Assembly: GCA_002457245.1 (NCBI GenBank)
Contig: NTJY01000001.1
Location: forward strand, 32,030 to 96,029
Reading direction: 5' to 3'
DNA from: SAR92 bacterium MED-G29
Lineage (GTDB): Bacteria; Pseudomonadota; Gammaproteobacteria; Pseudomonadales; Porticoccaceae
DNA length: 64,000 nt
The notes under the pieces were generated by a model. It did no database searches. It worked only from the letters and a program-made list of their open reading frames with translations, and was not told the DNA's origin. Each line of letters begins with the position of its first letter. Position 1 is the first letter of the stretch. The position numbers and the translations under genes are program-made. Of this stretch, positions 56,935-64,000 are shown in pieces.

Positions 56935-57618
56935 TTATGATGGAAGATGATGCGAGAGCAGTCGTCCAAGAACTTCAGCGATATAGTCCAAAAATAAGGT
57001 TCCCATGTCACTCTGATAGAACCTAGCGTCACTGTTCCCAAGAGATAGAATTCCAATATGTTGTGGGTTCCTGATGACTGCAGTCGCTGCCGATTTTATT
57101 GGTTGTGAATTCTCCATAAATAGCGCATCTAATTCCTCTTTAGAGAAGCTACCACAAACAGAATACTCCGCGTTCATTATTGATTTAAGGGACATATTTA
57201 CATCTTCGATAGAGCTCACTTTAGCCTGACACAGGTCTTTCAGAGAATCATCACCAAATAGTAAAAGATTGTAGAATTCTATTCCAAAATCAGATGAAAA
57301 GCTCTTATACAACGAATCAATAAGGGCAGCTAAATCTTTTGCTTCAAGTAAATTCAAAATTAGCTGACGAGTCTTGTCGAACATAAATTCATTTTCTTGG
57401 GCGACCTCTACAAGACTTTCCAACTGTAAGCTTATTTCATTATTTCGATCACGTAATACAGATAATTGTCTATCTACAAGGGATATAGCTCCATCTGTTT
57501 CGTGATGAACGATCATAGTCTCAAGAATGTCTGGATTTTCATCTAAAAACGTAGGGTGATCTCGCAAATAAGCGCGAATTTGTCTGACCGTAATTTCATC
57601 TGAATCATTTGTTTTCAT
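56935..57618 (-). CDS. DUF484 family protein
   Basis: A 227-residue protein of the DUF484 family (GAF-like fold). N-terminal VRQIRAYLRDHPTFLDENPDILETM (cited by AYLRDHPTFL) and GAISLVDRQLSVLRDRN are diagnostic; a C-terminal GILSLGNSDARFY lies in the GAF-like part. It overlaps dapF by 4 nt. In Pseudomonas xerC follows, but here the operon ends and rnr converges. Function unknown. Confidence 0.9.
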   Translation of the reverse strand: MKTNDSDEITVRQIRAYLRDHPTFLDENPDILETMIVHHETDGAISLVDRQLSVLRDRNNEISLQLESLVEVAQENEFMFDKTRQLILNLLEAKDLAALIDSLYKSFSSDFGIEFYNLLLFGDDSLKDLCQAKVSSIEDVNMSLKSIMNAEYSVCGSFSKEELDALFMENSQPIKSAATAVIRNPQHIGILSLGNSDARFYQSDMGTLFLDYIAEVLGRLLSHHLPS

Positions 57619-58445
57619 ACTATAATACGCCCGTGAAAGCTTGTGACAGCGGGTCCGCTCATAATAAGAGGATACCCTTCTCCTTTCCAGCTTACATGAA
57701 GTTTACCACCTTGCAAGTGAACGGCGACGTCCTGATTAATTAATGATTTCCTTATAGCGGCAGCGGCAGCGGCACACGCGCCCGAGCCGCATGCATTTGT
57801 TTCGCCCACATCACGCTCAAAAACTCGGAGCTTTATATTATGTCGATCTATGACTTCCACAAAGCCAACATTTACTTTCTCAGGAAACCGAGCGTGTCGC
57901 TCTAATTCTTCTCCAAGAGACAAGACTGGAGCTTCAAGTACATTATCTGTAAATATTACCGCATGAGGATTGCCCATTGATACTAGGGAAATCTCTACTT
58001 CGCCATGGGTGGATTCGATGATGTGGCTATCTCTCTCATGATTTGTCTCGAATGGAATAGATTGAGCATCAAAGGATGGATGACCCATATCCACAGATAG
58101 AGATCCATCTTTATTAGCCGACACACTAATAATACGGTTTATTGTTTTGAGGCGAAAAGTCTTTTTACCAGATAATTTTCTATCTCTTATGAAACGGGCA
58201 ATGCATCTTGCTCCGTTACCACATTGCTGAACCTCAGCACCGTTGCTATTAAAGATCCTATAGTCAAAATCAATGTCTGGCTTGGATGGAGGTTGAATGA
58301 TCAAAATTTGATCGCATCCAATTCCTTCGTGGCGATCCGCTATCTGCTGAATCATTTTTCGATGGACTCGGATATTATGGGTTACAGCATCGATCACAAC
58401 GAAATCGTTGCCTAGGCCATGCATTTTGGTGAAATCCACTAGCAT
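57615..58445 (-). CDS. dapF: Diaminopimelate epimerase
   Basis: DapF converts LL- to meso-diaminopimelate for peptidoglycan and lysine. It is 276 residues with two matching halves, each with a catalytic Cys: QQCGNGARC (about 75) and the ETNACGSGAC segment (about 219). The start FTKMHGLGNDFVVID is standard. It lies 8 nt after lysA and overlaps the DUF484 gene. Confidence 0.97.
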   Translation of the reverse strand: MLVDFTKMHGLGNDFVVIDAVTHNIRVHRKMIQQIADRHEGIGCDQILIIQPPSKPDIDFDYRIFNSNGAEVQQCGNGARCIARFIRDRKLSGKKTFRLKTINRIISVSANKDGSLSVDMGHPSFDAQSIPFETNHERDSHIIESTHGEVEISLVSMGNPHAVIFTDNVLEAPVLSLGEELERHARFPEKVNVGFVEVIDRHNIKLRVFERDVGETNACGSGACAAAAAAIRKSLINQDVAVHLQGGKLHVSWKGEGYPLIMSGPAVTSFHGRIIV

Positions 58446-58453
58446 ATTATTTT

Positions 58454-59725
58454 TCAGTTTTTGAAGTCATGATCATTACCGATGAGTTTCTCTCCCCGCA
58501 CCAAGTCACTGAGAGTTTCTCTTTTGCGAATGATATATGCCTTTTCCTCGCTGACCATTATCTCTGCACTTCGTGGTCGACTATTATAATTTGAACTCAT
58601 AACAAAACCGTATGATCCGGCAGAGAACAAACAAAGATAATCACCTTCTTTAATTTTAAGATCTCGATCTTTTCCTAAAAAGTCACCACTCTCACAAACT
58701 GGGCCAACTACATCATAAGCGCTTTCGATTAGTTCGTCTCTGGATAAAATGGGCTGTATGTCCATCCAAGCTCCATATAGAGACGGCCTCAACATATCAT
58801 TCATTGCAGCATCGACAACGGCAAAGTCCTTTGTCTCGCTGTGTTTTAGATACTGAACTTTTGTTAATAACACTCCTGCATTGGCAGTGATCGAGCGCCC
58901 CGGTTCTAGCAGAAGTGTTTCGCTTCTGCCCTTTAATAGGGGGAGTAGTTCGTTGATATAGTCACTTACAGACAATACTGTTTCGTTTTGATAACGAACC
59001 CCGACTCCTCCACCGATATCTAGATGATTTATTTTAATTCCTGATTCAGATAGTTTATCTACCAAGCTTATCAACCTTTTCAGTGCGTCTCTAAATGGTT
59101 CAATCTCAGTTATTTGAGAACCTATGTGACAATCTACACCAATAATATTGATATTGGGCATCTGTGCCGCCCTAAGATACACTTCGATCGCTTTATCTAT
59201 TTCAATTCCGAACTTGTCTTCTTTTAATCCAGTAGATATATAAGGATGAGTTTTAGCATCTACATCTGGATTCACTCGAATTGAAACAGGCGCAGATAGA
59301 GACATCATTTTTGCAGTTTTATTAAGCAAGAATAATTCGGACTGTGATTCCACATTAAAGCAATGGATTCCAACCGCCAGTGCTCGACTCATTTCCTCCT
59401 CAGTCTTAGCTAGACCTGAAAAAACTACTTTTTTAGGATCTCCTCCAGCAAGAAGAACTCGCTCTAACTCTCCTATGGAGACAACATCAAATCCAGCACC
59501 CAAAGATGAGAGCAATTGCAGTACTGCTATATTTGAGTTGGATTTTACAGCGTAGCAAACCAGATGTGATTGGCTCTCTAAGGCTTCAACATAACTTAGA
59601 TAGTTTTCCTCGATTGCCTTCTTACTATATACATAACAGGGCGTCGAAAATTCTTTTGCGATATTTGCCAGAGAAATCCCTTCAACATAAAGTTCTCCTT
59701 TGACTCGTCTAATCATACTTGGCAC
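58454..59725 (-). CDS. lysA: Diaminopimelate decarboxylase
   Basis: LysA decarboxylates meso-diaminopimelate to lysine using PLP. It is 423 residues of the fold-III alanine-racemase-like family: PLP Lys61 in CYAVKSNSN, the glycine loop HLDIGGGVG, the active-site GPVCESGDFLG with its Cys, and the C-terminal GAYGFVMSSNYNSRPR-type segment (seen as GSYGFVMSSNYNSRPR). Second gene of the lptM-lysA-dapF-DUF484 operon, 6 nt after lptM. Confidence 0.97.
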   Translation of the reverse strand: MPSMIRRVKGELYVEGISLANIAKEFSTPCYVYSKKAIEENYLSYVEALESQSHLVCYAVKSNSNIAVLQLLSSLGAGFDVVSIGELERVLLAGGDPKKVVFSGLAKTEEEMSRALAVGIHCFNVESQSELFLLNKTAKMMSLSAPVSIRVNPDVDAKTHPYISTGLKEDKFGIEIDKAIEVYLRAAQMPNINIIGVDCHIGSQITEIEPFRDALKRLISLVDKLSESGIKINHLDIGGGVGVRYQNETVLSVSDYINELLPLLKGRSETLLLEPGRSITANAGVLLTKVQYLKHSETKDFAVVDAAMNDMLRPSLYGAWMDIQPILSRDELIESAYDVVGPVCESGDFLGKDRDLKIKEGDYLCLFSAGSYGFVMSSNYNSRPRSAEIMVSEEKAYIIRKRETLSDLVRGEKLIGNDHDFKN

Positions 59726-59731
59726 TGCAGC

Positions 59732-59869
59732 TTATTCCTCGATAGAATCAAGATTTGATATGTAGGTCATCGTCGAATCTTCAGGCAAATAAAGATTTCC
59801 GGTGTTTCCGCAGCCGCTTAATGGAGCCAGCAAAAAAAGAATTATTAATCCAATGGATCTGATTTTCAT
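59732..59869 (-). CDS. lptM: Small lipoprotein, LptM (YifL) family
   Basis: A 45-residue lipoprotein. Signal peptide MKIRSIGLIILFLLAP, lipobox LSGC with Cys20, then GNTGNLYLPED, matching the LptM/LppL motif C-G-x-x-G-x-L-Y-x-P. LptM helps oxidative maturation of LptD in the LPS translocon in E. coli. It sits 6 nt before lysA, the usual place for the Pseudomonas lppL gene. Its tail (about 30-45) is acidic and unremarkable. Confidence 0.85.
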   Translation of the reverse strand: MKIRSIGLIILFLLAPLSGCGNTGNLYLPEDSTMTYISNLDSIEE

Positions 59870-59978
59870 CGAGGAATCTCTTAGATAAAAACCTTATTAT
59901 AACGATTGTGGAAGAATGCGACCAAACAATTATACTGAGAGCTCTTAATCAGAACTCAGTGGCCATGGAAAATTTAAA

Positions 59979-60308
59979 ATGAACGAAGCTGAATTTAATC
60001 AAATTGTGGATGATGTCATGTTTATTATCGAGGAGACAATCGATGATAGTGGTGCTGATATAGATTATGAGAATAATGGAGGAATGCTCACGCTTACGTG
60101 CGAATTGAACGGCTCACAGATTATCCTTTCCAGACAGCCTGCTATGAGAGAGGTATGGATGGCGGCAGTGTCTGGTGGCTTTCATTTTACGTTGCAGGGC
60201 GAACCCTTGAAGCAATGGAAGAACACGGTGACTGGAGAGCTTTTGACGAAGATGTTGACAGATGCCTGCCAAGAGCAATCATCAGAGGATATTAGCTTTA
60301 GTTTCTGA
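59979..60308 (+). CDS. cyaY: Iron-sulfur cluster assembly protein CyaY (bacterial frataxin)
   Basis: CyaY binds iron and modulates IscS-driven Fe-S cluster assembly. It is 109 residues. The acidic first helix (DDVMFIIEETIDDSGADIDYE) is the iron-binding face; the beta-sheet includes GGMLTLTC, QIILSRQPAMREVWMAA and GGFHFTL. It diverges from lptM across 109 bp, the conserved position. The stop abuts the argH stop with no gap. Confidence 0.95.
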   Translation: MNEAEFNQIVDDVMFIIEETIDDSGADIDYENNGGMLTLTCELNGSQIILSRQPAMREVWMAAVSGGFHFTLQGEPLKQWKNTVTGELLTKMLTDACQEQSSEDISFSF

Positions 60309-61742
60309 TTACCGATTTTGAATTTTTAAAAGTGCTCTTTCGGCAGCAGATTTGACCTGATCTGGAGATGTTCCGCCAACATGATCGCGAGATTTCACCG
60401 ACCCTTCTAGAGTTAAAATATCAAAAACATCTTCACTGATATTACTAGAAAAAGATGTTAATTCATCCAAGGTCATTTCCGATAGATCTCTATTCTCCGA
60501 AATACCAAAAGCAACTGCTTTACCCACCACATCGTGTGCATCTCTAAATGGAAGGCCTTTAATAACAAGGTAATCAGCCAGGTCAGTAGCCGTAGAAAAG
60601 CCAGACTTAGCTGCTTCAAACATTTCTTTTTTATTGATTTGTATTGCGGGAGTCATATCAGCGAAAGCTCGAAGGCAGTCTTTTACAGTATCGACCGTAT
60701 CAAAAATTGGCTCTTTGTCCTCTTGATTATCCTTGTTGTAGGCTAATGGTTGGGACTTCATAAGTGTTAAGAGTGATACAAGATTTCCATGCACTCGACC
60801 AGTTTTTCCTCGCACAAGTTCAGGTACATCTGGATTTTTTTTCTGGGGCATGATGGATGACCCCGTGCAAAATCGATCTGGGAGACTGACAAATTGGAAT
60901 TGCGCAGAAGTCCATAAGATCAGTTCCTCTGACATTCTTGAAAGATGAGTCAGTAGTATGCTGGCAAAACTACAAAATTCGATAGCAAAATCTCTGTCAC
61001 TCACGGAGTCTAAGGAGTTCTCAGTGGCTTTATCGAAGCCTAAATTTATCGCTGTATGATGTCGGTCAATTGGATAGCTTGTTCCAGCCAAAGCAGCTGA
61101 ACCCAGTGGGCATTGATTCATACGTACTCGACAATCTTTTAGTCGTCCATAGTCTCGCTCTAACATTTCATTCCAGGCTAAGATATGGTGCCCAAAAGTT
61201 ACTGGTTGAGCGGTTTGAAGATGAGTAAAACCGGGCATTATAGTTTGATGCTCCGAATCTGCTAAATTAATCATCTTCTCTTGTAGTGAAGTCAAAAGTG
61301 TAGAGATTTCATCGATTTCATCCCTCAACCAAAGGCGAATATCGGTAGCAACCTGGTCATTTCTTGATCGACCAGTATGAAGTTTTTTTCCCACCTTTCC
61401 GATCCGATCGATTAGAGCAGCTTCAATATTCATGTGCACATCTTCTAGATCTTCAGTCCAAGTAAATGCACCAGTATCAATATCTTTGGCAATATTTTGA
61501 AGTTCTTCTATGATCTGTTTGGCTTCGCTTTCTGAGATTACACCCGAATCAGATAGCATCGAGGCATGAGCTATGGAGCCCAGGATGTCGTGTTCGTAAA
61601 GGCGTTTATCGAAATTTACAGAAGCCGTAAATCGAGCTACAAAAGCGTCAACAGGCTCATTAAATCTGCCGCCCCATGATTGATTCGTATTCTTAAATTT
61701 AGAATGTGTGGATTTTATGCTCTTTTGCTCTGTCATAGCCAA
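60309..61742 (-). CDS. argH: Argininosuccinate lyase
   Basis: ArgH cleaves argininosuccinate to arginine and fumarate. It is 477 residues of the fumarase/aspartase family with the signature [12 protein letters not shown], the [13 protein letters not shown] segment and [13 protein letters not shown]. It has an N-terminal extension of about 20 residues before WGGRF; ATG codons at 61742 and 61736 are both possible starts. It diverges from hemC over 188 bp with no structured element that I could identify. Confidence 0.96.
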   Translation of the reverse strand: MAMTEQKSIKSTHSKFKNTNQSWGGRFNEPVDAFVARFTASVNFDKRLYEHDILGSIAHASMLSDSGVISESEAKQIIEELQNIAKDIDTGAFTWTEDLEDVHMNIEAALIDRIGKVGKKLHTGRSRNDQVATDIRLWLRDEIDEISTLLTSLQEKMINLADSEHQTIMPGFTHLQTAQPVTFGHHILAWNEMLERDYGRLKDCRVRMNQCPLGSAALAGTSYPIDRHHTAINLGFDKATENSLDSVSDRDFAIEFCSFASILLTHLSRMSEELILWTSAQFQFVSLPDRFCTGSSIMPQKKNPDVPELVRGKTGRVHGNLVSLLTLMKSQPLAYNKDNQEDKEPIFDTVDTVKDCLRAFADMTPAIQINKKEMFEAAKSGFSTATDLADYLVIKGLPFRDAHDVVGKAVAFGISENRDLSEMTLDELTSFSSNISEDVFDILTLEGSVKSRDHVGGTSPDQVKSAAERALLKIQNR

Positions 61743-61930
61743 CCGTGCCTAAGTCAAAAATGTTGATTATAGCTAATCCTCCAAAGAATGAGTTAAAACT
61801 TGAGATTTCAGCAGGAATTCAGGCCCAAATTGTTACCAATAATTGAATGTCCATCTTATTTTTACTGAACTCTGACAAAATTTTTCAAATCATTGATAAT
61901 ATAAACTATCTAAAATAGTGGAATAACCTT

Positions 61931-62860
61931 GTGTCAGATATCCTACGAATCGCTACTAGAAAAAGTCCTTTGGCTCTATGGCAGGCTGAGTTTGTTAAAA
62001 CACAATTGTTGCAATATCACTCTCATCTTCAGGTGGAAATGGTAACTATGACAACTCAGGGCGATAAAGTAATAGATACTCCATTGGCAAAGGTGGGAGG
62101 AAAGGGGTTATTTGTTAAGGAATTAGAATTAGCTATGCTTAACGGAGATGCTGATATCGCAGTTCATTCTATGAAAGATGTGCCAATGACCCTCCCAGAG
62201 GGATTAAGTTTGGAGGTCATCTGTAGACGTGAAGATCCCTCCGATGCCTTCGTGTCGAATAATTATGGTGATTTAGATCAGTTACCCATAAATAGCATTA
62301 TCGGGACGTCGAGTCTGCGCCGTCAGTGTCAGTTAAGATCGATTTATCCCAATCTTCAGGTCACGGACTTAAGGGGTAATGTAAATACTCGGTTATCAAA
62401 ATTAGATGATGAAAAGTATGACGCAATTATCCTCGCTAGTGCAGGTTTGATCCGCCTTGGAATGGCTAGCAGAATAAAACAAAAACTCCAGCTTGATGTT
62501 TGTCTCCCAGCTGCAGGTCAAGGAGCTGTGGGGATTGAATGTCGTGCTAATGATGAAAATACTATTAAGTTACTCAGTCCGTTAAATGATATTCAGTCAT
62601 CTCTTTGTGTCCGCGCTGAGCGTGCGACTAATCGGCATCTCCAAGGGGGATGTCAAGTGCCTATTGCTTGTTTTGCGAAACTGGTTGATGAGGAGAAATA
62701 TATTGAGATGATAGGTTTGGTTGGAAGTATTGATGGAAATACCATAATTCGTGCGCGATCATCTGGTCCAGCTTCCAAACCAGAGGACGTAGGCATAAGA
62801 CTGGCTGAAGACCTTCTGGCTCAGGGAGCGGCAGAAATTTTGGCTGATATCTATGGGTAG
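61931..62860 (+). CDS. hemC: Hydroxymethylbilane synthase (porphobilinogen deaminase)
   Basis: HemC polymerises four porphobilinogens into hydroxymethylbilane for heme. It is 309 residues. [13 protein letters not shown] starts the protein, [11 protein letters not shown] and [11 protein letters not shown] are canonical, and the dipyrromethane cofactor Cys is Cys241 in [10 protein letters not shown]. Translation starts at GTG 61931. It overlaps hemD by 8 nt. Confidence 0.97.
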   Translation: MSDILRIATRKSPLALWQAEFVKTQLLQYHSHLQVEMVTMTTQGDKVIDTPLAKVGGKGLFVKELELAMLNGDADIAVHSMKDVPMTLPEGLSLEVICRREDPSDAFVSNNYGDLDQLPINSIIGTSSLRRQCQLRSIYPNLQVTDLRGNVNTRLSKLDDEKYDAIILASAGLIRLGMASRIKQKLQLDVCLPAAGQGAVGIECRANDENTIKLLSPLNDIQSSLCVRAERATNRHLQGGCQVPIACFAKLVDEEKYIEMIGLVGSIDGNTIIRARSSGPASKPEDVGIRLAEDLLAQGAAEILADIYG

Positions 62861-63623
62861 CTCTGCTTTGGAGGGAAAACGGTTGTTGGTGATGCGCTCC
62901 CACCGAAAACAAGATGATTTTTTAGAGCTTCTCAAGGATACGAGTTCTGAAGTCCTTCATAGACCTATCCTCGATATCAAGTCGCTTGAAAACTCAGAAA
63001 AAATAAAGAAACAAATTTCTAATTTTGATGAATTTGATATCGCTATTTTTGTCAGTATGCATGCGGCTAACTTCGCTATAGGTTGGCTGGATAGATATTG
63101 GCCAATGTTGCCGTTAGGGGTTGACTACTTCGCTATTGGACGCCAAACGGCAAGTGCCATAAAAAAATTTGGGCTATCTGTTTTGTGTCCGTCTGTTAAT
63201 GTAACTTCGGATGGACTATTGTCTATGCAGGAGCTGCAAGATGTAAAAAGTAAAAAGGTAATTATCTTTCGAGGAAGCACAGGTCAGGATACCTTAAAAC
63301 ATGAATTGACATTAAGAGGCGCTGAGGTTGAGTACTGTAATTTGTATCAACGTGTACTTAATAATGGGCAGAAAGAGTCAATTTTGAAAGAACTACCAAC
63401 CATTGATTGCATGATTGCGCATAGCGGGGAGATGTTGGAATCTCTTGGGGTTTGGGATGATGTGGAAAAATTCGCTGAAGGAAATAAGTTTTCAGTGCTA
63501 GTTCCTAGTGAGAGGGTAGCAGAAATTGCCGTTAAACTAGGTTACAGTTCTGTTGTAGTTGCTAAAAGTGCTCTACCAGAAGTAATGTTGGCTGCATTAG
63601 ATAAGATTTTTTCTTCTACTTAA
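62853..63623 (+). CDS. hemD: Uroporphyrinogen-III synthase
   Basis: HemD cyclises hydroxymethylbilane with inversion of ring D. It is 256 residues, with weak sequence conservation as is normal for the family; the landmarks are [43 protein letters not shown] and a C-terminal [10 protein letters not shown]. Position between hemC and hemX supports the call. Confidence 0.9.
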   Translation: MGSSALEGKRLLVMRSHRKQDDFLELLKDTSSEVLHRPILDIKSLENSEKIKKQISNFDEFDIAIFVSMHAANFAIGWLDRYWPMLPLGVDYFAIGRQTASAIKKFGLSVLCPSVNVTSDGLLSMQELQDVKSKKVIIFRGSTGQDTLKHELTLRGAEVEYCNLYQRVLNNGQKESILKELPTIDCMIAHSGEMLESLGVWDDVEKFAEGNKFSVLVPSERVAEIAVKLGYSSVVVAKSALPEVMLAALDKIFSST

Positions 63624-63625
63624 CA

Positions 63626-63672
63626 TTCGGGGAAAAATTAATTCCAGATGGAGAAAAACTTCGGGGAAAAAT
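63626..63672 (+). repeat. 13-bp direct repeat before hemX
   Basis: TTCGGGGAAAAAT occurs at 63626-63638 and 63660-63672. The second copy includes the GGGGA ribosome-binding site of the hemX GTG start. It may be a simple duplication that created the site. Confidence 0.65.
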
Positions 63673-63673
63673 C

Positions 63674-64000
63674 GTGTCAGATTTAGGAAAAAAAGCTAAA
63701 AAGGCTTCTAGCTCGCTCACTATTGAGTCGGAACTAGCCCATGGCTCTGGGAAAAAAAATACTGAGTCCAAATCTCTTCACAATTCAGCTAAGTCAGCAA
63801 AGACAAATTTCATCACCTTGATTTTAATGTTTCTCTTCCTCCTGATTTTAACTGCAGGATCGTGGTTTATGTTTCAGATAAAGGCTCAGTTAAAGGATAA
63901 TTCGGTTAAGTTAGATTCACTAGAAGATCTGGCGAATCGAACGGCCAAATCGCTCGATATGTTTTCTGTGAAAAGTAAAAAATTTGAGTCTATACAGGAT
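63674..64000 (+). CDS. hemX: HemX-like protein, N-terminal part
   Basis: The first 109 codons of a gene cut by the window edge. A charged Lys/Ser-rich cytoplasmic segment (about 1-45) precedes one transmembrane helix (about 46-68, LILMFLFLLILTAG) and the start of a periplasmic coiled coil. This fits HemX, annotated as uroporphyrin-III C-methyltransferase-like but of unproven activity, which follows hemD in most Gammaproteobacteria. The start is GTG 63674. Confidence 0.75.
   Translation, partial: MSDLGKKAKKASSSLTIESELAHGSGKKNTESKSLHNSAKSAKTNFITLILMFLFLLILTAGSWFMFQIKAQLKDNSVKLDSLEDLANRTAKSLDMFSVKSKKFESIQD

Overview
The window is a contiguous, gene-dense stretch of a gammaproteobacterial chromosome. 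Protein types and gene order resemble Pseudomonas and relatives (murA-hisG-hisD-hisC-algW; yhbY|rlmE-ftsH-folP-glmM-tpiA-secG-tRNALeu-rimP-nusA-infB-rbfA-truB-rpsO-pnp; recN|grpE-dnaK-dnaJ-dapB-carAB-greA; lptM-lysA-dapF-DUF484|cyaY; argH|hemCD). The AT-rich composition, short intergenic gaps, a Fur-controlled iron-uptake cassette and the lack of transposons suggest a streamlined marine gammaproteobacterium of the Pseudomonadales/Cellvibrionales type. The lineage is an inference from synteny, not a database match.

Layout. 0-8 kb: a YrbG-type antiporter diverges from an orphan mlaC, then ibaG, murA, the hisGDC cluster and a DegS/AlgW protease. 8-25 kb: the large ribosome/transcription block from yhbY|rlmE to pnp. 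It carries tRNA-Leu(GAG), a CPBP-family membrane protease, djlA and the initiator tRNA in its middle. 25-36.6 kb: recN diverges from the heat-shock genes grpE-dnaK-dnaJ, which have two sigma32-type promoters, followed by dapB, carA, carB and greA. A structured RNA element with its own terminator lies between dapB and carA. 36.6-39.3 kb: argD-argF on the minus strand with a terminator hairpin in the leader, then the glutaredoxin gene grxD.

39.4-46.5 kb is the accessory-looking part. A promoter embedded in a 13-bp Fur-box inverted repeat drives two secreted lipoproteins (thrombospondin-type-3/DUF4856 and Ig-like/imelysin), a TonB-dependent receptor and a di-iron fatty-acid/sterol hydroxylase-like membrane enzyme. 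This is probably an outer-membrane iron or iron-complex acquisition system, and the receptor gene may begin with ATT. 46.5-54.3 kb: two Nudix hydrolases, a gamma-carbonic-anhydrase-like protein, DUF1289, a CorC/CNNM protein and YpjD, then ffh and the rpsP-rimM-trmD-rplS ribosomal operon. 54.5-64 kb: RNase R, the lptM-lysA-dapF-DUF484 operon, cyaY, argH, hemC, hemD and the start of hemX.

Most of the window is core housekeeping. The regions that merit a second look are the iron cassette, the dapB-carA RNA element, the argD leader, the reduced mla locus and several cis-regulatory hairpins (rpsO, pnp, rimP).
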